Source: Crocodylus rhombifer (taxonomy: Eukaryota; Chordata; Crocodylia; Crocodylidae). Taken from it: a stretch of DNA of 64,000 nucleotides. The stretch is from positions 1-64,000 of the forward strand of contig JAVSML010024436.1 in NCBI GenBank assembly GCA_038503035.1, written 5' to 3'. This document shows, piece by piece, positions 1-10,896 of the stretch. The notes below the pieces were generated by a model that saw only the letters and a program-made list of their open reading frames with translations, was not told the origin of the DNA and did no database searches. The translations under genes and the position numbers were made by a program. Within the stretch, counting starts at the first letter, position 1. Every line of letters begins with the position of its first letter.

Positions 1-799
1 CCCCCCCTAAATATACCAATCAAATAAGCAAGCCAGAAACACAAAATGTTAATGTCAGTCTTGATTTAGTCCACGTAACAAGCTTTGAATCCAGAGATAT
101 CAAGCTAACCTACTCAAGTTTGCACAGGTACTGCAATATAATGGACTCTCAAAATATTTCCACCTGCTGACTTGAAGAGTTCAAAGAAAATGAGACTTTT
201 TCTCTTGAAGTGTTATGTATGGAAATGTCTGGCTTTTTTTTCTATATGATTTATACTTACTATTCATGTTAGACAAATTTAATGACATACAGACTTTTAG
301 TCTGATGCTAGATTTAGTAACACCCAAAACAGTATCTTGGTTTGAAACCAGCCAGGAAAAAAAGAGAGGAAATTCTGCTTTAAAAGTGAAGTCTGTTGTA
401 AACCCATTTACTTAATGGATTTTAAAGCAAGAACAGACTAGAATTGTTACCTATATCTGACCTTCCGAATACAATAGGCCATAGACTCTTTTCCTGTAAT
501 TTCTGCAACACGGCTGTAACTTTGTTTTGAATTATAACATGTTTTAAGAAAGCCCACAATTTTGTTATGTGGACTTTCAGAGATGAAAAATCTGCCATAT
601 CTCTACATAAACTGTTTCAACGTGCAACATTTTTTTTTCTTTCAGACACTGGACTTCGTTATGACCTTGTCTGCTAAACTAAAAGGGCTATTTAGAGTTA
701 AATTTCTTCCCCATGGAAGTGCTTCAAGACTGTGATCAACTCACTTTAAGTTTTTCTCTTGAATAAATTGAACAAATTAAAAGCTTATGCCACCCAGTA
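1..799. other. Unassigned AT-rich DNA
   Basis: No coding signal or recognisable repeat was found. The one 66-codon open frame (215-415) has low-complexity composition and no splice or promoter context. The block at about 480-640 has a unique, AT-rich texture that could be conserved, but nothing here identifies it. Confidence 0.5.
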
Positions 800-1117
800 T
801 GCGGCATGATTTTTATAGCTTAGTCTTATAGATCTCTTCTGAATGCTTTCCAGTATTTCAGCACACTTTTTGATATGTGAGCACCAAGCTGGACATCAAG
901 CCACTTAAAGTTTTTAATAAAGCCGCAGACATCAGCAAGGCCTTCCTACTTTTGTTATTCCTTTGCCAAGGCTTGTCAAGACTGTCTTCATCTTCCTACC
1001 CATAGCTGCACATTTGGAGCTCATGTTTTACTAGTTAACGGCTACATCAAATGACTTTTCAGCATCACCACACTGCAGGATGCTGTCTAGTATGTTTTGA
1101 GCATGAATTCTATTCTT
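800..1117 (-). mobile_element. Antisense CR1/L3-like LINE fragment, first part
   Basis: Read on the minus strand, 820-900 resembles the part of CR1-type ORF2 that encodes the conserved '[11 protein letters not shown]' segment. The plus strand shows the degraded complement, with words such as ctttccagtatttcagcac and gcaccaagctggacatca. The stretch near 1,015-1,090 fits the next antisense part of the same LINE type, common in turtle and crocodilian genomes. The fragment stops at the MITE at 1,118 and resumes at 1,792. It is strongly diverged and has no open frame. The family assignment is recognition by eye. Confidence 0.5.
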
Positions 1118-1791
1118 GGGCCGTGCATAGACAAGACAAGGGGCATGTGTGCATGACACTTTAAAGTGGGCTAAATGCTTTTGCACCATTTAATGGCATC
1201 GGTGTTTGCATGCCGAGGCAGCGTATTGCACATTAATTCCAGCTGTTGTAGGAAATTCGGCAGCGTATTGTGCCTTAAATGACTTGGGGTGCAGCAAACT
1301 AAAACTCCTCCAAGAACTTTTAGTTTGCTGCCCTACAGCTGTAGAGTGAAGCACTGGGCTCAGGGCAGCTCCATGGCTCTGCAGGAAGCTTGTGCAGGCA
1401 GCCTGGCAGCAGCCCGGAAAAGCAGCTCCGCCCAAGAAAAGTGGTGAGCCTGATCTTTTTCTTTTCCCTCTCCTGGAGCCTGCCTGAGTTGCGTGGGGGC
1501 CCAGTGCTTCCCTCTGCATCTGCGGCGCCCCCCAGGACTGCCCAAGCCAGGTGCCTGCTGGTGGGGGCTGCCTGGCTGGGGGTCGCCGCTGCCCCGGAGG
1601 GAAGCACCACCCCCTCCCCCGCAGCCCAGGGAGTGCTCTGCCTGCCGGCAGCTTGCCCTTTCCTCCCTGCTGGAGAGGCAGGTAAGTCAGGTGTATGCAC
1701 AACATGGAGGTTTAATCAGCTCTAAATTGAAGCAGTGTTTTTAAAAACCCACTGCTTCAGTTGAGGGTCCCCGTTTCATCTACACTTGCCC
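1118..1791. mobile_element. MITE-like element with GC-rich core, inserted in an antisense LINE
   Basis: The left end (gggccgtgcatagacaagac) and the complement of the right end (gggcaagtgtagatgaaac) are similar, which suggests terminal inverted repeats of the GGGC...TAGAC type. Near the left end is a perfect 14-bp stem (1291-1304 with 1318-1331) around a 13-base loop. The core (about 1,380-1,680) is GC-rich and gives accidental open frames on both strands. The flanking LINE reads continuously if the element is removed, so the element inserted into the LINE. No transposase is encoded. A consensus splice donor (CAG|GTAAGT at 1679-1687) lies inside, but no exon is supported. Confidence 0.5.
1291..1331. 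repeat. Perfect 14-bp hairpin
   Basis: The arms gcagcaaactaaaa and ttttagtttgctgc are exact reverse complements separated by 13 bases. The hairpin lies in the left part of the MITE-like element. Comparable perfect stems occur in two other elements of similar end type in this window (15135-15171 and 63917-63960). Confidence 0.85.
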
Positions 1792-2175
1792 TTGGTTCTT
1801 AGGTACCTGAATCTTTCATTTGGCTGTGTTAAAATGCACTTTTTCACATGAGACCACTTCACCAAATGCCCCACATTTACCTCTATTACATTGTTATTTT
1901 CAACTCCACCACTTTCTGTAACACCTGAAAACTTTACTAGAAATTATTTAAATTTTTCTGCCAAATCACTTACAAAAGATATATAAAAGCATTAGGATGA
2001 GAACAGTTCTCTGCGGGATTCCACCAGAAACACTATCACAGGACGTTAATTCCCTGTTTACAATTCCTTCTGAGATCGGTTAACTAGTTTTGAGCCATTT
2101 ATTACTTATCTCTTATAGGCCACTTTTCATCTTTAGCTCTCATAACATTTTACGAAAGATACCATTACCAGTACC
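1792..2175 (-). mobile_element. Antisense CR1/L3-like LINE fragment, second part
   Basis: This continues the fragment that ends at 1,117. Recognisable antisense words include 'ggtacctgaatctttcattt', 'gttaaaatgcactttttcac' and 'gggattccaccagaaacact', followed by 'ttccctgtttacaattcc' and 'taactagttttgagccattt'. These occur in this order in a LINE type I recognise from turtle and crocodilian genomes. Homology is clear by eye but diverged, and there is no open frame. Confidence 0.55.
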
Positions 2176-2198
2176 CATTCAGGGAGAAAAACAGACAG

Positions 2199-2305
2199 AT
2201 AGAAGTGATATGCCTTGACCAAGATCACCCACGCAGGCCAGTGGCAGGGCTGGACATAGGAAATTGGACATATAATTGGTCTAGTGCTATATCCCATGTT
2301 GAAGA
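2199..2305 (+). repeat. MIR-type SINE fragment
   Basis: The stretch agaagtgatatgccttgacc, followed by aagatcacccacgcaggcc and agtggcagggctggacatag, follows the MIR core consensus (GAAGTGACTTGCCCAAGGTC, then CACACAGC, then GTGGCAGAGC). It is followed by tctagtgctatatccca, which matches the MIR segment downstream of the core. MIR is an ancient tRNA-derived SINE shared by amniotes. This copy is old and truncated at both ends. Confidence 0.65.
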
Positions 2306-2903
2306 GCTTGGATTAATTTGCTTTAAAATACCATACCACACTTTCCCCCAAAAAATTAGCCTTGCAAAACTGGGGTACGTGTCTTAAACAGGGAGAATGA
2401 TTTTCTCCCCAGAACAGAAGCACAGAGATGCTGTAAGACTGTTACTGCTTTTTTCTGTCTTCTCCCTCTATCAGGGGCAAATCCAAAGGGATGTGGGGGA
2501 ATGGTGTATCCTGAATGCAGAGCTGAGTGTGCTGGAAATGTTTCTGGATCTGCTCTGGAACTATTTGTGTCCCAAAGGACTCCAGAGCTGCTTCTGGTGC
2601 ACTAGAGCTGAAATTCTGAATGTCCTACCACACCATGGTAGGATCCAGGGAAGGGGTGCACTGGTGCACTTGTACCCTACTTTGGTTCCTGCGCCAAAGT
2701 TTAAAGCCAACTGCCCAGAGGCAAGAGTGACATTTCTATTCAGGCAGTACTGAGGGAATCAATTGACTTCATGGCTCATTATAGTCTTCCTAATTCCTGC
2801 TAATTGACCTTTATTCAGTAGGTGCTAATGAATCTGTTTTTAATGGTCTTGATATCCCACTAATCAAACTATCCTTTGTTTGCAATGTTGCTGTGTTAGA
2901 TAC
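2306..2903. other. Unassigned DNA
   Basis: No repeat or gene is recognised. An open frame of 118 codons (2397-2753) lies here, but it has no recognisable domain, no start context and no splice partners. I treat it as chance. Confidence 0.45.
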
Positions 2904-2992
2904 TCATAAGAACAGCAGGTGCCATATTGGGTCAATCCAATGGTCCAGCTAGCTCAGTATCCTGCCTCTGCCACTGGCAAGAGTAGAATCCC
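2904..2992 (-). mobile_element. Antisense CR1-type LINE 3' fragment
   Basis: The word order 'cataagaacagcaggtgcc', 'atattgggtcaatccaatgg', 'tccagctagctcagtatcct' and 'gcctctgccactggcaagag' matches the antisense 3' end of a CR1-type LINE. The same pattern recurs at 28,059-28,130 (catactgggtcagaccaatgg, cctgtctccgacagtggcaa), which confirms an interspersed family within the window. Confidence 0.6.
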
Positions 2993-3136
2993 CCAGTACA
3001 CTTCTGAGTTAAAAAGAAACATGGTGAATTTGGCTTTTATTACTTGCAGAGACTGTTTGTCTTGCTTTCACCTACCGTTTGTAGAATAAACAAGGAAGGT
3101 GGGCCAGGAAACTAAATGGAATTTATTTGAAAGCAT

Positions 3137-4390
3137 GAAGCCTGCCAAGTTTCAAGACGATTGGTGCAGGAGTTCAGGGGGAACTGCACCCCAAATTCAT
3201 CAAAGCAAAATGTATGTCACATGTATGTGTTATGCCACAGGGGGTGAGAGCTGCAGGGGTGGTAGCCCCTGGTAAGGCCACAAAGCCTGACAAGTTTCAA
3301 GAAGATCAGCACAGGGGTTTGGGGGGAACTGTACCTCAAGCTGCTAAGAGGCAGAACTCATGACATAGATAACCCTGTGTATGTTAAGGTGCAGTGGGCT
3401 GAAAACTACAGGGATGGTGGCCCCTGCTGAGGCCACGAAGCCTGCCAGCTGTCAAGGAGATAGGTGCAGGGGGGTTCTGGGGCCCTACACCCCTAGCTGC
3501 TGACAAACAAAACTCGTGACATGGGTTCTTGTGCAACTGTTGGTGTCTGTCTGGGGGCAGTTGATTGTCTGTATTGATCATTTCCTCTCCTTAGCCTGTG
3601 GTTTCATAGGTGTTAATCCTTACTCATTAACTCGTTATGTAGTAGCTAGAACTGTGTATTGAGCTGGTCCCTGAGTGAATCATGATTGATTAGTAACTGG
3701 TAACAAACAGTAGCTTAGCAGCCAGGGCTGCAATAGTCATCCCCCCCACCCTGCCCTGTGCCCCAAGACAGACACAGTTACACAATCACCCATGTCATGA
3801 GTTTTGCCTGTCAGCAGCCAGAGAGGTACAGGGCCCCAGAAGCCAGAATCCCTGCACCTATCTCCTCAACAGCTGGTAAGCTTTGTGGCTGCAGCAGGGG
3901 ATACCATTCCTGCAGCTTTCATCCAGCTGCACCTTAACACACACAGTGCCACCCATGTCACGAGGTTTGCTTGTCCACAGCTTGAGGTGCAGTTTCCCCC
4001 AAACCCTTGTACCTATCTTCTTGAAACTTGGCAGGCTTTGTGGCCTCATCAGGGGCCACCACCCCTGCAGTTTTGACCCCACTGTGGCTTAATACATACA
4101 CGTGACATGAGTTTAGCTTTAAAAAATGTGGGGTGCAGTTCCCCCCAAGCCCCTGGACCAATCATCTTGAAAACTGGCTTTGTGGCCTCAGGAGAGGCTA
4201 CCACCCCTGCATGTTTCATCCAAATCAGACAGAAAAAAACAAAGTTACAGATATTTCATCGATTCCCCATTATACCCTATGGCTGGATCTCTGAGGTGGC
4301 TCCGAAGAAACCGACCTGGAGCTCTGAACTGGATCCCTGGCATCCGAAGTGGCTGGACCCAAAGCTGGATTGAATAGCTGCTGACTCGCA
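3137..4390. repeat. 1.2-kb inverted repeat made of ~150-bp tandem units
   Basis: The left arm (3137-3557) holds three degenerate direct units. Their shared starts gcctgccaagtttcaagac, gcctgacaagtttcaagaag and gcctgccagctgtcaaggag fall near 3139, 3284 and 3439, so the period is about 145-155 bp. The right arm (about 3751-4225) is the same material in reverse complement; for example ctgcacctatctcctcaacagc at 3853 mirrors the third left unit. The central spacer (about 3558-3750) is not repeated. The tail (4226-4390, containing cattataccctatggctgg) appears to belong to the same element. The four open frames of 65-90 codons here are by-products of the repeat. No transposase is visible. The element type is unknown. 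Confidence 0.75.
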
Positions 4391-5999
4391 CAGGCCTAGG
4401 CACATTTGAGTGTGCCAACCTTGCAGCTGTAGTTCAGTCTTCAGAGCAGTGCTCACCCTCTCTCCCAGTCTCTGAAGTGTTATTCTGTGAATTATGAACT
4501 ATAAATAAAACGCACAACATGTGGAGTAAGGGGTAGGATGATGGGGGGAGAAAAAAAGAGTACAAGGATTTGAATACAAGTTATTTTCAGTTGCTAAGGG
4601 TGACCGGGCATAACTGACTCATTGCTCTTAATTCCATCATTCTTAAACTGTGTTTGTCAAACCTAAATAATGAAAATACTTGGCCTGTTTCCCTTCTGTA
4701 ATGTGCATTTGCTCTCAGCCTCCCATAGGGCTACATATTCATTCAACATACATGTACATGATGTAGTTTTGCAAGCTCAGTCTTTTCATAGTGACATTAA
4801 ACTGTCTTATTAGTGATGACAATATGTCCCTATCTAAGACATGCTGCTATAGTGTTCCACAGTATTGCAGAAGGTAATGTTTCATATAAGGAGGAACAGT
4901 CAGGAACTGAAGTACTGCTAGGTATTTGCCCAAATCCAATAAGTCTGAGTATGGATTGCCTAGCAAACACTGCATAAACTCTGAAGGCAGCATTCTCACA
5001 GATGCTTAACATAAAAATAATTTACTACACAGCAATAAAATCCTTTTTAAAAGTGTCCACTACCCCATGACATTTGCTACTACCCCATGACAGAGATATT
5101 TGTAGAAGAACAAATATGTAAAGATGAGTAAAACTGTCAAAAATAAATAATTAAATGGGACATTCAAGTGTTTTCCAGAAATCCTAGCATCAGGATGGGG
5201 GTGGAATCCTTAGAGATTTACAAAGGATACATGCACACAGTCATGCATATATCAAATCACTTGGCTCCTGACATGTATAAACAACTCTCACATTGCTATT
5301 TTACTTTTGTGATTTTCTAGCAATAGTATAAATGGCTCACAACTCCCTCCTGTCTCATTCTTAGGCATTTGTTTCTCAAGTGCTAGGCTGAACAAGTACC
5401 TTACCCATTCATAACCCCTTTCTCTCTGCCAGTGCAACACATGATCCATATCTGCTGTAATACTACCCCCCGTTTAACACTTTAACACCATCATTTTCTG
5501 GAATGGAAACACGTAGTAACAGTTATTGGAAGGTAATTAAAAAGGGTTAGAGATTGTTTTTTAAAAGTGAGAGTTCTTGCTTTTGCTTCTATCTGACCTT
5601 ACACAATATTAACAGTAAAAATGAATGCTGTGCAAATGGCTTGAGAGAGAGACTGGGAAAGTTATTTTGGGCTTGAGTGTTCTCAGCGGGGCTTAAGCAG
5701 AATTTAGGGGCCTCATTAACAAAAAATGATCCAGAATGACCCCACTTCAGCAGCTGAAAAATCTTTTAGGCATCTAGATTCAAAAGGGGCCTCCATTTTG
5801 TCCAGCAAAGATCCCCCATGCATGCTCAGAAACAATTCAGATCTGCCACCTAGGAGGCACCATACTCCTACCTACATTGTGTTGTGATCCATATAATTGT
5901 GGAGAGAAACCTAAGTTCTTCTCAAGTCCCTGATTCTTTAGGCAGCCAGAGAGTATGTCTAGCAACTCGTTAAATGCAGCAGCCTGCATGCAAAAGCCT
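4391..5999. other. Unassigned DNA
   Basis: No gene is seen. The sequence is AT-rich, with a short tandem duplication (ctaccccatgaca, 5060-5092). From about 5,640 the text looks repeat-like (ttaggcatctagattc, aaaggggcctccattttg), and similar wording recurs near 7,050-7,140. That suggests one larger repeat interrupted by SINE material, but I cannot define its ends. Confidence 0.35.
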
Positions 6000-6120
6000 A
6001 GTGTTTAAGAGTACTCATCCTAGAAGTGGGAGACCTCAGCCTGAAGGGATTTGAGGCCTCATCTCCACCTGTTGAAAGAATGCTTTTCCAACCAGGCTTA
6101 CAGGTCTCTGAACAACCCGA
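6000..6120 (+). repeat. Possible tRNA-derived SINE head
   Basis: The stretch gtgtttaagagtactcatcc, then agaagtgggagacctcagcc, resembles the A-box and B-box region of reptile tRNA-derived SINEs (TGGTTAGAGCACTC-type start, then GGGAGACC). A second, better copy of the pattern lies at 6,600-6,760. Divergence is high, so this is only a tentative call. Confidence 0.3.
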
Positions 6121-6599
6121 ATACACAATTAGTGGAGCTACGAAGGCAGCAAGAAAGAATAAACATGACTACAGCTCAGGAAGGAGTGCAGTCCCCTGGG
6201 AGGGGGCAGTCCTAGGTTCCTGTTCCTGATGTCAAGGGTTACTTCTTTTTTCTTAGCTAATGGGACAATGCGTAGATGGCCAGTATGAGATTCAAGGGGC
6301 CAGAAGGACAAGAACATGGGAGTGAAACTCTACTGACCCATGCTGAAAGCATTTCCCTGAGAAGGAGTGCTGGGTTCTGCAGCACTGGGCTTTCTGATTT
6401 TTCTGCCAATCAATGTCTACTGTAAATGGTGTAAACAGGAACCAGAAAGCCAGGATGATTCCTTTCCAGGGGAATGCCCTCCTTACTAAGCTAGAGTTGT
6501 TCCCTCCTGCTTGTTTTCTCTCTGGCTCCCTGAATCTTTCCTTCTTGGCTGCCCAAGTTCAACGGAAGAGGTGGAGGGCAGTACCATCTGGCCTAGGCT

Positions 6600-6760
6600 T
6601 AAGTCTGATGGTTACAGACACTTCCTTGGGAAGGGGATATGTGGGTTGGAATCCCTCCTGGGCTGAGAATGTCCTAGAACTGAGGTTTGCCATTTTATGG
6701 GCAAGCACTGCAATGATTAGGCTACGAGGCAAAAGGTGAGCACCACCACTAACACCCCCA
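6600..6760 (+). repeat. tRNA-derived SINE fragment
   Basis: The segment gatggttacagacacttcct is A-box-like, and gggttggaatccctcctggg matches a tRNA B box (GGTTCGAATCC) with one change. Further on, caatgattaggctacgaggc looks like a tRNA-like stretch in reverse orientation, which is common in compound reptile SINEs. The two boxes are correctly spaced for a polymerase III promoter, but the copy is degenerate and no poly-A tail or target duplication is clear. Confidence 0.4.
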
Positions 6761-7894
6761 TTTGAGACTCAACCTGGAGCACTGTGCTTTATGTGAACAA
6801 AAAACAGCTGTAATTTAGACAACTTGGTTTAGTTAGGTACTTCCCATTTGGGCACTATGGCTCTTGAGATGACAGAAGTAACTAATGCATAGCATTGAGA
6901 GTTCACTCTGAGTAGGGACAGGAGCATACCTCTATGTCTAGGTACCTCCTGCTCAGCACCTACGTGATGTGGATCAACATGAGAGGCACCTAGGCCTCTC
7001 CATTTACCACAGAGGGAACTTAAGGACCTACCCGGTTGATTGGGATCACCTTGCTGGAGCCAGGCACCTAAATTTGAAGGCATTGCAGTGCCTAAGTGGA
7101 GGTGTCTATAAGGCTGATTTGCACCTGGCTCCTTTTCTTAAAAGGAGGAAATGAAAAGGAAAACTACAACAACAAACCCTGTTAGGTTAAATACACCGAA
7201 ACCCACGATCTGTTTACATTGTGCTATCATTAAAACTGGAGTTCTTACTGTCAGTTAAAACATATATTAAAATGGACCATACTTCTTGCTTTCCCAGTCT
7301 ATTCCAGCAGGTTCAATTCATTTTCTTGCCATTTGTCCAAAACTATCACTCTCCTCAATTTACTTCAAAAACATCTGCCTTTTATAGCTCTGGGATAAAC
7401 ATACCCTTTGTTTAAGAATTTCCTGAATGTATTTACTGAACTGGAACGCTTTTTTCCCCCCAGGAAAGTCCCTTTAACTCATGCTGCCTCCAGTCTGTTA
7501 CAAAATTATGGAAACCTGGGGTAGTACAGAACCAGAGGATTAGAGAAAAAGCGATATGGCAGCAATCTTTAGAACAAGAGAATGATCACAATGGAATAAA
7601 AGTTGACCTGGCTAAAAAAAAAAAATGTTACCCTCTTCTTTTCAGATGAGTCCATAATATTTTTAACTTTCCTCAGAAAGAAATATTTGTTTAACCTGTT
7701 GATGGAAAGAGGCTGCTGTTTAATAGTAAAGCGATACTGCAAGAACAACGACAAGCAAAGCAATGGCTATATGAAAAGTCAGACTTCACAGTCAATTCCT
7801 TAGCAAAATCCAGGTCGAAACTTTAGGGTAGATTCTTCCCCTGGAATCTCTGATTTAGGTTTCCAGTTAAATTTCGCTGCCTCTCTGTAACTCC
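6761..7894. other. Unassigned DNA, partly repeat-like
   Basis: No gene is recognised. The stretch 6,950-7,140 contains repeated 'aggcacctaggcc / caggcacctaaattt / cagtgcctaagtgg' motifs, which look like remains of an old repeat. After 7,150 the sequence is AT-rich and unremarkable. Confidence 0.35.
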
Positions 7895-7967
7895 TTAGCA
7901 TCTGAGGAAGTAGGATGTTACCTACAAAAGCTCAAGCCTCTCTAAAGAACAGAACACACATTCACCC
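7895..7967. repeat. Short fragment of an interspersed repeat (also at 11,924)
   Basis: The word cttagcatctgaggaagtag, followed by ttacctacaaaagctcaag, resembles the widespread amniote pattern 'GCATCTGAYGAAGTGGG...CGAAAGCTTATG'. A second member is at 11,924-12,015 (tagcatcagacgaagtaagc, then gttagtctctaaagtgtcac). I recognise the pattern but cannot name the family with certainty. Confidence 0.45.
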
Positions 7968-7983
7968 GGGGGGGGGGGGGGGG
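7968..7983 (+). repeat. Run of 16 guanines
   Basis: An uninterrupted poly-G tract. It could form G-quadruplexes and is prone to length change, and long G runs are also frequent sites of sequencing error. The true length is uncertain. Confidence 0.85.
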
Positions 7984-9360
7984 TGCGGCAAATCTTAGAC
8001 CAGGTTCTGCCATTTTTAAACCAGTCTATGCATGGCAAACTTCTGTTCTGCTATGGGTATAGACCAGTTTGGTGTGCTACATTTCTGTTCCATCATGGGT
8101 ATAGATCACTGTCTGATCACTCATACTAGTAAAAGTATAAAGTCTGTCCCTGGCGGAAGATGCTACCCTGCCCTACATGCTGCCTGAATTCAGACTAACA
8201 AAGGTAACCATCTCTTTCTCCTTACAGTTTGCTTTGCACTTTCATCACTGTCCCAAGGCAACCACTAGAGAGTACTCTTTAGCTACCCAGTGACCTTACA
8301 CTGTTTCACAACCCTACCTTTATGCACTGTCCCAAGCATCACTTGTAACCTGTCTAGCCTTCAAGCCCAAAGGAAAACAAAACAGGTTGAGTACTCCAAA
8401 ATATTACAGATGAGCTAAATGACATCTACAGTGCATGAGAAAAAACAGAAAAGGTTCTCAGACTTAGGGAAGCTCAGTGTTAAAAATATGACAGATATTA
8501 AATCAAAATGCTGAATAAAAATGCACGCTGCTACAAGATAAGAACAAAAATTACTTGTTGAAAGAAACCCCCTGCCAGTAGCTATCTTAGGCATTTGGAC
8601 CAAATGCTTCCACTTAAGTCCTGAGCTAATTGCTTGCATTTCATGCCTCACCACTTCATTCCATTTCTATTCTCAACCACTGTGGTTCTCATTTCAGCAC
8701 ACAAAGCAATGAGAACACAGAACAGCACTAGCATCTGACACAGAAAACACAATTTTGTTATCTGGTCAGCTGTTATCATTAGGTTTATAACCTCTCTCTA
8801 ATTACAAAATATTAAACTCATCTTATCTTTTTGCCCTATCTTATTTTAAAGCTAGCACAAACAATTTGTTTTGACTGCATCTTCTGTTAGAAGTGCCTCT
8901 AAATAGGGACCTGTGCTTACTGGCTGATCAGTTCCCAGCTGAGATATATTTACCCACAAACATACTCATCTACATATCTCTTTGAATGAATTCAGTTTCA
9001 AGCAGACAAAGCACTTGAGCTTCAATTAACTTGCATAGCTCTTGTCCTAAGTTAGTCAACAGAAAAGATCCTCTAAAATCATTTGACTCTACAAAGAAAC
9101 ATTAATGCCAATCCCATGTCTTCCAATGACGGCAGACTTACTTACTACACCATACATGCCTACCCCCTGCCCCCAACGATGTACTCTCCTAATGGTATAC
9201 TTGCCTGACAATAGTGAGTGATAACAGAACGACAGATTAGAAAGCGATTTATATAACATTACAAACAACAGGCATTTACGTCCATGGCTGGCTGGCTGGA
9301 GAAACAATCTTATTGTTCCCAATCCTCTGGCACTAAAACAGTTTCTACCAGAACATAATA
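7984..9360. other. Unassigned DNA
   Basis: The first 130 bases (aaaccagtctatgcatggc, gtatagaccagtttggtgtg) faintly resemble the AAACCAGTTTA-rich end of the GGCTAG-ended elements at 12,026, 29,261 and 32,414. They may be a very old relative. The rest is AT-rich with no recognisable feature. Confidence 0.35.
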
Positions 9361-9720
9361 CACACGTGGACAAATCTTATTAAATTTAATCAGCCTGATA
9401 CTTGGGGGAGCTGTCTTAATCAGAAAGGGATTTAATGAAAAGCTTCAGCTCCAATGAATACTGTTTAATTATGACTGACTAATATTTATCCACAAAGAAG
9501 AATCTGTTTCAGGATTAGTCCGAGACCTGGAAGAAGCCAAATACATCAATTTAATAATGGAATGCCTAATTAAGCTATAATGGAACCCTAATTGTGATAT
9601 ATTGCTTTGTAGTGCATATGATTTATTTAGTACAATTGCTTTTCAGTAGGCTCATTAGGGAAAGTTAAACAAAATGCAACAGTAAGAAATAAAAAGAAAA
9701 AAACCCCCAGACTGACAGAT
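9361..9720. promoter_or_regulatory. Candidate conserved non-coding element
   Basis: The block is AT-rich, repeat-free and dense in homeodomain-type TAATTA/AATTAA motifs (tttaattatgactgac, gcctaattaagctataatgg, ccctaattgtgatatattgc). Its texture resembles deeply conserved vertebrate enhancers near developmental genes. This is a judgement from composition only. An alignment to other amniotes would decide it. Confidence 0.3.
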
Positions 9721-10888
9721 CAGAAATTCCAAGATAATACAGTGTTGTGCCAAAAGCTTCTCCCTCTGTTGTTTCTGCCAATCCCTCAGGTATTTTTTGT
9801 AAAACGTTAAAAGGGGTAATATGTTTCCTTTCCTTTGAAAGACAGGGGACTAGATTGATTCTGCCTCCTATGGCAACTGCTTTGCCAGACTATTGGTACA
9901 AATGGGCTATAATGCTGGAAGCTCCATCTGCCTTTGGATTTCCTCAGCCTAGAGGAATCCACAGGTGGCATGCTGGCTCTTAGCAGTTTTCTCTCTCCCA
10001 GTTTCCCATGCAAGGACTCATACCCTGGGAGAACTGAAATGTGGTGTAAATCTCCTCCAGTCATCCCTGCAGATGTATCAGTTGCCCTTTGATTGCTGGG
10101 TGCAGCAAATATCAAGCAAACTTTTTTGTTTTAAACTATTCAGTTCTTATTGACAAAATAGATCTAACACATGTATAGAGGATGAACTCATTTCTGTTCC
10201 AGTTGTTGGTAATGTTGGCAAACCAGGAGCCAAATGCTGCCCCAGTTACATTAAGACCACTGAAGACAAGTGAGTTTGCAGAGACACCTGAGGGCACTCT
10301 TTGGAATGCAGAATTTTAATTAATGAAAGGAAAGAACCCAGCTTAACTTTCTGATGACCATGAGTTTTCAGGGCTAACAGGTGTGGGGGCAGAACATGCA
10401 GCTTCACCTGTCTATTAAGCATATTTAATTAGGAATTATTGACCTAGGGCACTAGCAAGCACTCTCTTTACAAAAGTACTGTTCAGAGACCTGCACTTTA
10501 ATAAGTAAATGAAGGCACTACTACTCAAATTACATTTTGTAAAACATTTTTCAGGTTCATGTCTTCACTTTGGGTCTAATCTTGCTCAGTTTATATTCAT
10601 CTTTTAAAATAATATATTTACATCTGACAGCAATTCCTCTTTTGTTTAAAAATATCTTCTGCTACTGCTTCAAACTGAACACAAGATTAAACTCCTGATC
10701 TTATCCTTTCACTATCCACAGAATTATCATTTCAGCATGATGTGATCATGTATGTATAGGCCACTCAGGATCCTAAATTCACATTAGGCCGCCTGCTGTA
10801 GTACATCCTTTTCTAACTCCCACAAATTCAGAAATGTGTCAGCATGGGTTAAAAGCAAGCAAACAAACAACCAAAACAACCCAAAGCA
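9721..10888. other. Unassigned DNA
   Basis: Nothing recognisable. Short open frames (up to 102 codons on the minus strand at 9,807-10,115) overlap one another on both strands and have no domain. Confidence 0.45.
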
Positions 10889-10896
10889 TTTTAAGT

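Noticed and set aside
1390..1725. 111-codon open frame with a consensus splice donor (CAG|GTAAGT at 1679-1687), suggesting a first exon
   Set aside because: The frame sits in the GC-rich core of a MITE-like element, and no acceptor, downstream exon or conserved protein is seen. One good donor site is not enough.
3137..4390. CRISPR-like or phage-like repeat array, given the regular ~150-bp units
   Set aside because: The units are long, degenerate and arranged as an inverted pair in vertebrate DNA. No short identical repeats with unique spacers are present.
6600..6760. Functional tRNA gene
   Set aside because: Only A-box- and B-box-like pieces are present. The cloverleaf cannot be completed, and the sequence resembles a tRNA-derived SINE.
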